A stretch of DNA of 64,000 nucleotides, taken from positions 124,001 through 188,000 of the forward strand of contig JAFMYY010000002.1 of NCBI GenBank assembly GCA_017948555.1, in the 5' to 3' direction. A program made the translations under genes and the position numbers. How positions within the stretch are numbered: position 1 is the first letter of the stretch; every line of letters starts with the position of its first letter. The stretch is from Cesiribacteraceae bacterium YIM B00369. GTDB lineage: Bacteria > Bacteroidota > Bacteroidia > Cytophagales > Cyclobacteriaceae. Shown one piece after another: positions 16,595 through 25,437 of this stretch. A model generated the notes under the pieces. The model was not told where the DNA came from. It did not search any database and worked only from the letters and a program-made list of their open reading frames with translations.

Positions 16595-19138
16595 ATGGAA
16601 GTTAACAGCAGTAATAATGTTTGGGAGAAGATCGTAAAGAGTTCTTTGGATGTTATCTGCACCATTGATAAACAAGGGGTGTATGTCAATGTTAATGAGG
16701 CTTTTAACCGCATTTTAGGTTATAAAAAGGAAGAGGTGGCAGGGAAACATTATAGTATCTTCCTCCACCCGGATGATATAGATGAAACTGCGGTAACTGC
16801 TGAAGAAATTCAGGGAGGTTCAAAAGTAACTGATTTCGAAAACAGGGGCATCCATAAAGACGGACATGAAGTCAATTTACTATGGTCTGCTGTATGGTCG
16901 CAGGAGGAGAATGTGATGGTTTGTGTTGGCCGTGATGTAACGGAACAAAAGCTGGCCCGGCAAAAGGAAGAGTTTCAAAAAATTTTAGTGGAACATGGTG
17001 CTGATACTTTGGCCGTATTTGATGAGAAGCTGAATTATGTTCATAGTGGGGGGGCTATTTTCAGGCAAATGGGATATACTCCGGAACAGTTAATAGATAC
17101 CAATTTAGTAAATTACATTCATCCTGATGATTTGCCACTTGTGAGAGATTCCCTTTCCAAAGCAACCGGAACGGAAGAGGATTTTGTGGTTCCTTTTCTA
17201 CGGTTCAAAGATGCAAAGGGAGAATGGCGATGGATAGAGACCGCCGTAAGTAACCAGCTTCATAATCCTTTGGTAAGGGCATTTGTAACCACCTCCCGCG
17301 ATGTAACCAAACGGGTAAATCAACATATTAAACTGGAAGAAAGTGAACAGAGGTTTAAATCTCTTTTTGAAAACCACCTTGACCTTATTTTCTTCCAGAA
17401 CCGGGAAGGGATCATCGAGGATGTTAATAATACCACTTTGTCTTTCCTTGGATTAACAAAGGAGGATATTATCAACCGGCCGATGACTGATTTTCTTACA
17501 CCTGAATCTATTCCAGTCTGTACCAGGTCACTTGAGGATGCCTTACAGGGAAGACGTGTGAGGTATGATTTATCGCTGCCTGTAGATGGTAAGGGGATGT
17601 TTACTTTCAATGTTTCCAAGGTTCCTTTTATTGTGAAGGGAGAAGTGATCGGGGTGTATTGCATTCTTAGAGATGTGACTGAAATCCATGCCTCCAACAA
17701 CACAATTAAACGGCAGGCAGAAAAGCTTAATACTATAATGGAAAGTATTACGGATGCTTTCTTTACCCTGGATACTGAGTGGAGGTTTACCTATGTTAAT
17801 GCTGAGTTTGAACGGCTTTTACATACAGACCGTAACCAGCTTTTAGGGAAGAGCATCCGGGAGGCCTTTCCCCGGGAAGTTGATGGAGAATTTTACAGGC
17901 AGTACCAAAAAGCTGTTGAAACAGGTAAGGCGGTCCATTTTGAGGCTTATTTCCAGCCACTTGATATCTGGCTCCAGGTTAAAGCCTTTCCCTCAGAAGA
18001 AGGGATTTCTGTATATTTTGATGATGTTACAGAAAGAATAAAATCAAGAAAGGAGCTTGAAAAGCTTTCCCTGGTAGCAAGCAAAACTACAAACGGAGTG
18101 GTAATTACAGATCCTGATGGCTGCATAGAATGGGTGAATGATGGCTTTACCAAACTTACCGGATATGTCTTTTCAGAAGTATCGGGGAAACATCCTGGAT
18201 CTTTTCTTATTGGAGAAGAAACAGATAAAGATACTCTGAAACGTTATTGGGAACAACGGCTGAAAGGAATACCTTTTCAACTGGAAATGCTTAACTATAA
18301 GAAGAACGGAGAAAAGGTGTGGGTGCTGTTGGATTGTACCCCAGTGGTTGGTGAAACAGGTAAGGTAGTAAAATACATAACCATTCAGGTGGATGTTACT
18401 GAAAGAAAAGAAGCTGAAGCAAGCCAGTTAAAACTGGCAGATGACCTGTACCTGCAAAACCAGGTCCTGCAGGAGTTCACTAATATTGTTTCCCATAACC
18501 TCAGGTCACCGGTAGCCAATGCTATGGGACTTATTGATGTGTTAACTATGGTGGGTAAAGAATCGGAGTATTTTGATATTTCTCTGGGATATCTGAAAAA
18601 AAGCGTTTACCATTTAGATTCAATTTTAAGGGATATCAACACGGTCCTTGATATTCGAAACAAAAAAGATGTTGTTGAACAGGAAAAGGTGCAATTGGCA
18701 CTTGTTTGTAATCAGGTGACAGAGAGCCTTCAGGAATCATTACATGCATGCGGGGGTGAGGTTTCAATAGATATCAGTGAGGAACTCCATGTCAATGGCA
18801 ATAATACCTACCTGCTCACCATATTTCACAACCTTCTGTCGAATGCTATAAAATTCAGGTCATCGAAACGCCACTTAAAAGTTAAAATTGAAGTGATAAA
18901 AAATACTGACACAAGCTGTGTAATTTCCTTTGCGGATAACGGTTCAGGATTTGACTTAAATCTTGCTGGTGATAAAGTGTTTAAGCCTTTTAAAAGATTT
19001 CATACAGGTTTTGAGGGAAGAGGAACAGGTTTGTTTTTAGCAAAGTCTTACCTCAATGCAACAGGGGCTGACATCGAAGTAAAGAGTGAGGTAAACAAGG
19101 GTACCAGGTTCCTGATTAAATTTAACAGCAGGTCATGA
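16595..19138 (+). CDS. Multi-PAS sensor histidine kinase
   Basis: An 847-residue cytoplasmic kinase with five consecutive PAS domains (roughly 6-120, 125-245, 250-370, 375-490, 495-610), the first, second and fifth ending in the PAC-like RDVTEQK, RDVTKR and VDVTERK. The dimerisation domain carries the phospho-accepting His634 in IVSHNLRSPVANA. The ATPase domain follows with HNLLSNAIKF (N box), DNGSGFDL (G1) and GRGTGLFLAKSYL (G2). There is no transmembrane segment. GAGGAG at 16575-16580 may serve as a ribosome site, though it lies 14 nt from the ATG. The stop codon overlaps the next gene by four bases, so the response regulator is its likely partner. Confidence 0.95.
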   Translation: MEVNSSNNVWEKIVKSSLDVICTIDKQGVYVNVNEAFNRILGYKKEEVAGKHYSIFLHPDDIDETAVTAEEIQGGSKVTDFENRGIHKDGHEVNLLWSAVWSQEENVMVCVGRDVTEQKLARQKEEFQKILVEHGADTLAVFDEKLNYVHSGGAIFRQMGYTPEQLIDTNLVNYIHPDDLPLVRDSLSKATGTEEDFVVPFLRFKDAKGEWRWIETAVSNQLHNPLVRAFVTTSRDVTKRVNQHIKLEESEQRFKSLFENHLDLIFFQNREGIIEDVNNTTLSFLGLTKEDIINRPMTDFLTPESIPVCTRSLEDALQGRRVRYDLSLPVDGKGMFTFNVSKVPFIVKGEVIGVYCILRDVTEIHASNNTIKRQAEKLNTIMESITDAFFTLDTEWRFTYVNAEFERLLHTDRNQLLGKSIREAFPREVDGEFYRQYQKAVETGKAVHFEAYFQPLDIWLQVKAFPSEEGISVYFDDVTERIKSRKELEKLSLVASKTTNGVVITDPDGCIEWVNDGFTKLTGYVFSEVSGKHPGSFLIGEETDKDTLKRYWEQRLKGIPFQLEMLNYKKNGEKVWVLLDCTPVVGETGKVVKYITIQVDVTERKEAEASQLKLADDLYLQNQVLQEFTNIVSHNLRSPVANAMGLIDVLTMVGKESEYFDISLGYLKKSVYHLDSILRDINTVLDIRNKKDVVEQEKVQLALVCNQVTESLQESLHACGGEVSIDISEELHVNGNNTYLLTIFHNLLSNAIKFRSSKRHLKVKIEVIKNTDTSCVISFADNGSGFDLNLAGDKVFKPFKRFHTGFEGRGTGLFLAKSYLNATGADIEVKSEVNKGTRFLIKFNSRS

Positions 19139-19512
19139 GAATCTTTATAATTGATGACGAAGAGATAAGTCTTTTTGTAGCTAAAAGAAGATTAGTGGTA
19201 GCTGGTGTAGCAATAGAAAGCGACATTTTTTCTTTTTCAAGTGGTTTAGCTGCGTTGAAAGTTTTAGCTGCCTGTTCTGTTGAGGAACTGCCGGATGTGA
19301 TACTTCTTGATTTGGGCATGCCTGAAATGGATGGCTGGCAGTTCCTGGATATGCTTACTCCCATGGAAGCTTCAATAAAAGAAAATTGCCGGGTTTATAT
19401 CCTGACATCATCTATCAATAAGATTGATGAAGAAAGGGCCGGAAAACATTCATTAATTACCGGATTTATAGTTAAGCCTATAGATGAGAAAATTAAAAAA
19501 CTGCTTAAATGA
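19135..19512 (+). CDS. Single-domain response regulator
   Basis: A 125-residue CheY-like receiver without output domain. The acidic pocket is IIDDEE at the N-terminus, the phospho-acceptor is Asp59 in LLDLGMPEMDGW, the conserved Thr/Ser lies in YILTSS, and the Lys in VKPID. Its start ATG overlaps the kinase stop (ATGA), which implies translational coupling and a cognate pair. Output must be through protein interaction. A gene of the same subfamily is cut by the right end of the window. Confidence 0.95.
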   Translation: MRIFIIDDEEISLFVAKRRLVVAGVAIESDIFSFSSGLAALKVLAACSVEELPDVILLDLGMPEMDGWQFLDMLTPMEASIKENCRVYILTSSINKIDEERAGKHSLITGFIVKPIDEKIKKLLK

Positions 19513-19846
19513 TGTTAAGTGGTTTTGGAAGTTTGTCCTGATAGGGTAAAGGTTAGCGTTACTTTTACCTGCTTTTTTTTAGAAAAAACCGTACCTGCCG
19601 TTTTAAAAATGCCCTGGGAATATTCAAAGTGATTTGGTATAACAGAAAAAAAATCTGTTTTCCCGAAGACACTGATCACCAGCTCACATAGGAGAAGTAC
19701 CAAACCAATTTGCTTGAGTAGCTTAATATATTGTCCTGATTTTTGTTACAAATCCTATTGGAATAAAGAGGACCACTCCATCATTTGTGGAGCAGTCCTC
19801 TTATTTATTATCCAATTGATTATTCCGGGAAATGTCTCTTTCTTAC
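19513..19846. other. Intergenic region between convergent genes
   Basis: The 334 bases between the response regulator and hxlA contain the terminator at 19762-19805. I see nothing else of note. Confidence 0.5.
19762..19805. terminator. Bidirectional terminator between response regulator and hxlA
   Basis: AAGAGGAC (19766-19773) pairs with GTCCTCTT (19795-19802), and inside it CTCCA (19776-19780) pairs with TGGAG (19788-19792) over a 7-nt loop. A-rich and T-rich flanks on the two sides let it work in both directions, as expected between convergent genes. Confidence 0.85.
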
Positions 19847-20479
19847 TTAAGCGGCATCAAGGGCTTCGCGAAGGGCTTTGGCGGCAGCAGCAGGGTCAGC
19901 GGCGCTGTAAAGCGATGCACCAGCTACAGCAACCTTAACACCTGATTGCTTTACAGCTGCAATGTTGTTAATGTTTACACCACCTGCAATAGAAACGGGT
20001 ACGCCAACACGGGCGGCTTCATCAATCAGCACCTGGATAGAATAACCTGGTTGCGCCTGTTCGTCAAGACCTGCGTGCAGCTCAACAAATTCAATACCCA
20101 GGGCTGTTACTTCCTGAGCCCGCTTCACGCGGTCAGATTCTCCAATAGTGTCAACCACCACTCCTTTGCCATATTGTTTAGCAGCTTTAACAGCACCTTC
20201 TATGGTTGCATTGCCGGTTGTCGCCAGCACTGTAACCAAATCTGCACCGGCTTTGAAGGCAATTTCAGCTTCAAGAGCACCGGCATCTGCTGTTTTCAGA
20301 TCTGCAAAAACTATTTTATCAGGGAAAGCTTTTTTCATTGCTGTAATCACAGCCAGGCCTTCGCTTTTAATCAAAGGGGTTCCAAGTTCTATGATATCAA
20401 TGTAAGGAGCTACTTTTTCTGCCAGGGCCAGAGCTTCATTTGTTGTTAATAAGTCAATTGCTACTTGTAATTTTGCCAT
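19847..20479 (-). CDS. hxlA: 3-hexulose-6-phosphate synthase
   Basis: A 210-residue enzyme of the OMP-decarboxylase superfamily that condenses formaldehyde with ribulose 5-phosphate to hexulose 6-phosphate, the fixing step of the ribulose monophosphate pathway. Signatures are QVAIDLLT at the N-terminus, IIELGTPLIKSEG, the metal-binding D-x-K-x-x-D in FADLKTADAG, VELHAGLDEQA and SIAGGVN. Length matches the family. It follows hxlB in the same operon with a 47-nt gap. In a non-methylotroph its job is probably detoxification of formaldehyde, or reversal to make pentose phosphates. KGPDC-type decarboxylases are relatives, but the hxlB neighbour supports this call. Confidence 0.95.
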   Translation of the reverse strand: MAKLQVAIDLLTTNEALALAEKVAPYIDIIELGTPLIKSEGLAVITAMKKAFPDKIVFADLKTADAGALEAEIAFKAGADLVTVLATTGNATIEGAVKAAKQYGKGVVVDTIGESDRVKRAQEVTALGIEFVELHAGLDEQAQPGYSIQVLIDEAARVGVPVSIAGGVNINNIAAVKQSGVKVAVAGASLYSAADPAAAAKALREALDAA

Positions 20480-20526
20480 TATTATATTTGTATTTTAAGG
20501 GTTAATTATCTTTATCTGAATTTTGA

Positions 20527-21111
20527 TTATTCAAGATTCGCATGCCGCTTCCAGAGTTCTTCAGCGGGTGTTTTATCCATGTTCCATAAAGTGAGGAAGA
20601 TAGCATCCGTTAATAAAAGGATAGCCTGCTCAAATAAGCTTCCTGCATATTGCTTTGAAACTGAGGTTCCATGATCCTGCTTTTCTGCTGCGGGAACAAC
20701 CACTACATGTGCTGCCAGTGTTGCTAATGGAGAAGTAGCTGATGTAGACAATGCCACGACTTTGGCACCGGCACCAACTGCTTTATCCGCTGCTTTTACT
20801 ATAGAACTTGTTGTGCCGGATCCGGAGGCTGCTATAAGTAAATCTCCCTCTCTGATAGCTGGCGTTGTTGTTTCTCCTACAATAAAAACAGAAAGGCCAA
20901 GGTGCATAAGCCGCATGGCAGCTGAATGTAATGCCAGGCCTGACCTGCCGGCACCCACCAGGAAAATCCGTTCGGCCTCCCGGATGAATGGTATGATTTT
21001 CGCTGCTTCACTATAATGAATTTCATCAGCCAGTTTTCGGTTCTCCTCTAAAATAAGCGCTAGGTTAGTCTGCAGAAAACCTGCTAAATCCTGGTGGTTT
21101 GTCTGTATCAT
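20527..21111 (-). CDS. hxlB: 6-phospho-3-hexuloisomerase
   Basis: A 194-residue SIS-domain isomerase that converts hexulose 6-phosphate to fructose 6-phosphate. The phosphosugar-binding motifs are VGAGRSGLALHSAAMRLMHL, AASGSGTTSSIV and VALSTSATSPLA; the C-terminal helix ends in the usual LWNMD...LWKRHANLE. It is the first gene of the hxlBA operon and is transcribed away from an AraC-type regulator. Together with hxlA it channels formaldehyde into central sugar metabolism. Confidence 0.95.
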   Translation of the reverse strand: MIQTNHQDLAGFLQTNLALILEENRKLADEIHYSEAAKIIPFIREAERIFLVGAGRSGLALHSAAMRLMHLGLSVFIVGETTTPAIREGDLLIAASGSGTTSSIVKAADKAVGAGAKVVALSTSATSPLATLAAHVVVVPAAEKQDHGTSVSKQYAGSLFEQAILLLTDAIFLTLWNMDKTPAEELWKRHANLE

Positions 21112-21186
21112 GTGCCAGTGGTTTCGGGTTTTAATTCAGTTTCAGGGAATGATCAGGCCTTTTGATATCCCTTTCCTTAACTGTTG

Positions 21187-21319
21187 CAAAGTTAGGGCAG
21201 GGTGGCAGGGTATAGGTTATACAATCAGCGCAATGTGTTGGACAATTTAGAAACTGTTGCAGGAAAACTCAGTAAGAATCTGGTATAGGCTGTAATTACA
21301 GAATGATACTGTAATTTTG
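21187..21319. promoter_or_regulatory. Divergent control region between hxlB and the AraC-type regulator
   Basis: On the minus strand, TAACTTTG (complement of 21187-21194) matches the Bacteroidota -7 box about 75 bp before hxlB. On the plus strand, TAATTTTG (21312-21319) matches it about 105 bp before the regulator. Neither has a clear -33 TTTG at the usual spacing. TGTAATTACA (21291-21300) is a perfect palindrome, and its CTGTAATT half recurs at 21309-21316 over the -7 box, which suggests an operator for the regulator itself. Confidence 0.45.
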
Positions 21320-21423
21320 CTCCGGCAAAAAAAATGTTCGTCAGGAGGTAGCCTGAGAATTATTCTTTAGAAACCAATATTACCAGGTTTGAATGAATTG
21401 GTGAGATTTAAAATGTGAAGCAA

Positions 21424-22287
21424 ATGATAGAAGAAAAAGTAACGGATGATTTGAATGCCTCACTCATCTATATAAGAAACCTCGCCAACTGCCCCCCAAG
21501 TTATTTGAATGATCCTGGCAGGAAGGCATTCTTTGAGGTAGTCTGGCTAAAGAATGAATACCCTTTACATGCTGTAAAAGAGGATGACAAACCTGTAAAA
21601 GGGCACTGGATATATTTGCTGCCGCCTTACCGGGTACATCAGCTGAATAAGGCAGGTAAAAAAGGCGTTTTGCTGTCCTTTAAAAGAGATCTGCTGGATG
21701 AAGAGGCTAAAGAGTTCTCCATGGATGTTTTTAAAATATTCAATTTTCAGGGTGAATACTCTATCCTGAGGGTTAGTGAAAAGTTATCTGATCAGCTTTG
21801 CAGAGTGTATGATCTGATGGAGGAGGAGTACCAAAAAAAGGAGTATAGCTTACTGATTATCCAGTCTTTGTTAAAAGCTTTTCTCCTGAATATTATCAGA
21901 ATTAAGGAGCATGAATTTACTACTCAGGATGTAAACCAGAAAAGAGTGTATGAATTTATGTTATTGTTAGAGGAGCACTATTTGCACATTAGAAATACTG
22001 ATTTCTATGCCGGTAAGTTGGGAATCAGCCCAAAGCGTTTAAATCAGATACTAAAGGAAAAACTACACAAAACAGGTCTGCAGTTGATTCATGACAGGGT
22101 AATTCTGGAGGCAAAGAGGCAGATTATCCACAGTGATCATACGCTTAAAGAAATAGCGTTTTTGCTGGAGTTTAAAGAATATCCGTATTTTAGCCGGTTT
22201 TTCAAGAAACACACGAACCAAACGCCGGAGCATTTTAAAAAACATGCACAAAACCACATTGCCTCAAAAGCAAATACATTGATATGA
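21424..22287 (+). CDS. AraC-family transcriptional regulator, probable regulator of hxlBA
   Basis: A 287-residue regulator with an N-terminal ligand-binding cupin-like half and two C-terminal helix-turn-helix motifs (about residues 185-280, with YAGKLGISPKRLNQILKE and TLKEIAFLLEFKEYPYFSRFFKKHTNQTPEHFKK). I use the ATG at 21424; a GTG three codons earlier (21415) is possible. It is divergent from hxlBA across a 312-bp region with palindromic sites, so it probably controls them. The effector is unknown; formaldehyde or a phosphosugar are guesses. Confidence 0.9.
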   Translation: MIEEKVTDDLNASLIYIRNLANCPPSYLNDPGRKAFFEVVWLKNEYPLHAVKEDDKPVKGHWIYLLPPYRVHQLNKAGKKGVLLSFKRDLLDEEAKEFSMDVFKIFNFQGEYSILRVSEKLSDQLCRVYDLMEEEYQKKEYSLLIIQSLLKAFLLNIIRIKEHEFTTQDVNQKRVYEFMLLLEEHYLHIRNTDFYAGKLGISPKRLNQILKEKLHKTGLQLIHDRVILEAKRQIIHSDHTLKEIAFLLEFKEYPYFSRFFKKHTNQTPEHFKKHAQNHIASKANTLI

Positions 22288-22882
22288 TGGAGGGGCACAT
22301 TATTCTTATTTTATAGCTTTTTTATTTCCGATAGCTAAAAGTAATCAGGGGCTGCCAGGGCATAGCAGGCTTACCTGCTCTTGCTCTAATGCTTTTTTGA
22401 CCTGCATACTCAACCCCGTTTTTTTTCCGGAGTTTGGGCGGGACCCTCAACTATCCTATGTTTGTTCAATAATCCGATAAATTTCACAAATTGTACAGGA
22501 AGATTTTAATGGCGCATTTCAAAAACAATTCTGTTTTTAAACAGTCCAACTTATGAAGGATTTTGAAAATGAATGTTTACAGAATTCTTTCATATATGCA
22601 AAGAGTTTTTTTTACTGCTAATAACCTGTATGGTCAGCACATTATTTTATCGCAAAAAACTGAAGAAAGAACAGGGGAGATGCTTAGCCTGAAGCGAGGC
22701 AGGGTTAGCTGTAATCAGCTGAGAATCCATAAATATAGATAAACCTCTGTTAGTGGTCCTATGGGGTTCAGCAGTATAACTCTAAAAAATGTTAATGAAC
22801 ATAACTTACCCTGAAACACTGACTGGCAATTGTGTTTCAATAAAACCATGGGGTAGTATTTGTCACCTATAATATCTGATTA
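22288..22882. other. Intergenic region before the BCCT transporter
   Basis: These 595 bases hold no gene I can support. A 57-codon frame at 22569-22742 shows no recognisable protein. The transporter promoter is presumably in the last 100 bases, where GTATTTG (22856-22862) is a partial -7 box. Confidence 0.4.
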
Positions 22883-24526
22883 ATGAGTAAAGTAACAAGA
22901 AGTGATAGTAAAAAATCTTTGGGCCTTGAAGTGAATGGCGGTGTTTTCTGGCCTTCTATAGTCCTGTTGATCATTGCCATAACCCTTGTACTTATTTACA
23001 GGGAGAGTGCAGAGTTCTATTTCGGTGAAATACAGGCTGCGGTTACGTCCGGTATGGGCTGGCTTTTTATTTTGAGTGTGAACTTTTTTCTGGGGTTCAG
23101 TCTGTACCTGGCTTTCGGTAAGTTTGGAGATATACGCCTGGGCGGCAAAGAGGCGAGGCCTGAGTTCAGCACCTCCTCCTGGTTAGCCATGTTGTTTAGT
23201 GCCGGTATGGGTATCGGACTTTTGTTTTATAGCATTGCAGAGCCCATCACTCATTTTCAAACGCCTCCACTCGGAGAACCCGGCACCCCGGAAGCTGCGC
23301 GGCAGGCAATGAACTTTACCTTTCTGCACTACGGCTTTCATCCCTGGGCTACCTACGCAATCGTAGGACTGGCGCTTGGCTATTTCACCTATAACCGGAA
23401 GCTGCCTTTAACTGTCCGCTCTATCTTTTATCCTTTTCTTGGAGAACGCATTCATGGGCCAATTGGAGATGGTATAGACGTCTTAGCTGTACTGGCTACG
23501 CTTTTCGGTTTAGCTACTTCACTGGGCTTTGGGGTGAGCCAGATTGCTTCCGGTGTGCATCATGTGTTTCCTGCAATTGATAACGACGTAACCACGCAGA
23601 TCTCTTTGATTGCCGGAATCACCGGAATTGCCACCATTTCGGTTGTAACGGGCGTGGATAAAGGAGTACGTATCTTAAGTGAATGGAATATCCGCATTGC
23701 CCTGGCGATTATGCTGGCGGTACTGTTCCTGGGGCCTACGGTTTTTATACTGGGGTCCTACGTACAAAACACAGGCTCTTATCTTGGTAACTTCCTGCAA
23801 ATGGCTTTTTGGAACGAAACTTATTCGCCCCTGAACTGGCAGGGTGACTGGACAGTTTTCTACTGGGCCTGGTGGATTTCGTGGGCACCATTTGTGGGGA
23901 TTTTTATCGCACGGGTATCAAAAGGACGTACCATTCGTGAGTTTATGCTTGGCGTGCTGATTGTGCCATCGCTGCTTTCGTTCCTGTGGATGTCGGTATT
24001 CGGAAGCACAGCACTACACCAGGTACTGGCGGGAGAAACAGCCGTAGCCGAAGCCGTAGCCAACGATATGTCCACAGCTCTTTTTGTCTTTTTTGAGCAG
24101 CTCCCTTTTTCCACCATTCTTTCCGTAGTAGGGATTTTGCTGGTAACAGGCTTTTTTGTTACCTCCTCCGACTCCGGCTCCCTGGTTGTTGATAGTCTGA
24201 CCTCTGGCGGCAGGGTTGAGTCCCCGGTAGGTATCCGCATTTTTTGGGCGCTGACAGAAGGAACCATTGCAGCGGTTTTACTGCTGGGTGGCGGACTGCA
24301 GGCCTTGCAGACGGGGGTTATCATTACAGGTTTGCCCTTCGCCCTTATCCTCCTGGTTATGTGTTACAGCCTGTACAGGGCCCTGAGTGAGGAGCTGGAG
24401 GAAGAGACTAAGCTAAGCCGGACGCAGCAGCGCAAAGACTACCAGCAACTGGTTTCAGAACTGCTGGCTAAACGTGCCGTAAAGAAAGAATCACAAAATC
24501 CCGAAAAAGGGAAAGAAAACTTATAA
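22883..24526 (+). CDS. BCCT-family betaine/choline/carnitine transporter
   Basis: A 547-residue, 12-helix secondary transporter for quaternary ammonium compounds. The family signature G-D-W-T-x-F-Y-W-x-W-W-x-W is at about residues 321-334, followed by APFVGIFIARVSKGRTIREF, and the glycine-rich helix MGIGLLFYSIAEPITHF is at about 110-130. The C-terminal tail is short and basic. It should take up compatible solutes such as glycine betaine, driven by sodium or proton flow, for osmoprotection or as nutrient. The exact substrate is not resolved. It is followed after 18 bp by a universal stress protein, which fits an osmotic-stress role. Confidence 0.95.
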   Translation: MSKVTRSDSKKSLGLEVNGGVFWPSIVLLIIAITLVLIYRESAEFYFGEIQAAVTSGMGWLFILSVNFFLGFSLYLAFGKFGDIRLGGKEARPEFSTSSWLAMLFSAGMGIGLLFYSIAEPITHFQTPPLGEPGTPEAARQAMNFTFLHYGFHPWATYAIVGLALGYFTYNRKLPLTVRSIFYPFLGERIHGPIGDGIDVLAVLATLFGLATSLGFGVSQIASGVHHVFPAIDNDVTTQISLIAGITGIATISVVTGVDKGVRILSEWNIRIALAIMLAVLFLGPTVFILGSYVQNTGSYLGNFLQMAFWNETYSPLNWQGDWTVFYWAWWISWAPFVGIFIARVSKGRTIREFMLGVLIVPSLLSFLWMSVFGSTALHQVLAGETAVAEAVANDMSTALFVFFEQLPFSTILSVVGILLVTGFFVTSSDSGSLVVDSLTSGGRVESPVGIRIFWALTEGTIAAVLLLGGGLQALQTGVIITGLPFALILLVMCYSLYRALSEELEEETKLSRTQQRKDYQQLVSELLAKRAVKKESQNPEKGKENL

Positions 24527-24544
24527 CCTTAAAAGATCAGAAAT

Positions 24545-25420
24545 ATGATTACAATTGACGCCATGATGGTTTGCCTCGACCTGAGCGATATTGACAATAA
24601 ACTGGTAGCTTTTACCCGTTCCATATGCCAGAACCTGCCGGTGAAAAAAGTATATTTTGTCCATAATATAAAATCATCTGAACTGGATGAGGAGTTTCAG
24701 GAAACCTTCGGTGAAGTTGACCTTAGTAAAGAGGTGGAGGCCAGCATCGCTGAAATAGTGGCAGAGGAGTTTACCGGAGGATGTGACCATGAGGTACTGG
24801 TGAGTGAAGAGCCAAACACAGAGGTGATGATGGCTGATCTGGTAAAACGTTATGGGGTGAAGCTGACAGTGCTGGGTAAGCGAATGAGCAATAAAAGTAC
24901 CGGGGCCCTTGGCACAAAGCTGTTGCGTATACTGCCATGTAGTGTGCTGGTTATGCCTGAAACAGCCAGTTTTAATATCGCCCGGGTACTGACTCCAATT
25001 GATTTTTCAGACGCATCGGTAAATGCTTTGCGGCTTAGCAAAAGCCTCTCCGACCAACTGAATATTCACCTGGAGATTATGCATGTTTACAAGCTTCCAA
25101 CTCAGTTCTTTCCGATAATTTCTGAAGAAAAAGCCATCAGGAAAGCGGAAGAGGTGGTAAGTGGGAAATTTAAGGAACTTCAGAAACGGCACAGGGAAAT
25201 AGCAGATGTACCTTATAAATTGATTCGTGCCGCCGGAAAAAGTACGGCAGAGCGTATTTGCCTGCAGCTTCGCAAAGGGAAGTTCGATTTGCTGGTGCTT
25301 GGCCTTAAGGGAAACAATCCTATCCCTTCTCTTAATCTGGGCAGTGTACCAACAACGATATATAATATGGATATCAACACTCCCCTTTGGCTTGTGTATT
25401 CAGAGAAGGCAATAAAATGA
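24545..25420 (+). CDS. Universal stress protein, tandem Usp domains
   Basis: A 291-residue cytoplasmic protein made of two Usp halves (about 1-140 and 145-290). The second half starts ARVLTPIDFSDASVNALRLSKSL and ends with LVLGLKGNNP followed by the strand TPLWLVYS. The first half has the weaker VLGKRMSNKSTGALGTKLLRILPCSVLVMP, which retains a G-x2-G-x9-G(S/T)-like loop in degenerate form. It is 18 bp downstream of the BCCT gene, probably in the same operon. Such pairing suggests sensing of energy or ionic status to modulate uptake; that is inference. Confidence 0.9.
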   Translation: MITIDAMMVCLDLSDIDNKLVAFTRSICQNLPVKKVYFVHNIKSSELDEEFQETFGEVDLSKEVEASIAEIVAEEFTGGCDHEVLVSEEPNTEVMMADLVKRYGVKLTVLGKRMSNKSTGALGTKLLRILPCSVLVMPETASFNIARVLTPIDFSDASVNALRLSKSLSDQLNIHLEIMHVYKLPTQFFPIISEEKAIRKAEEVVSGKFKELQKRHREIADVPYKLIRAAGKSTAERICLQLRKGKFDLLVLGLKGNNPIPSLNLGSVPTTIYNMDINTPLWLVYSEKAIK

Positions 25421-25437
25421 ATGGATGAAACAGGAAT

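Noticed and set aside
22569-22742. 57-codon frame before the BCCT gene
   Set aside because: No motif, signal peptide or ribosome site; could be chance. Not listed as a gene.
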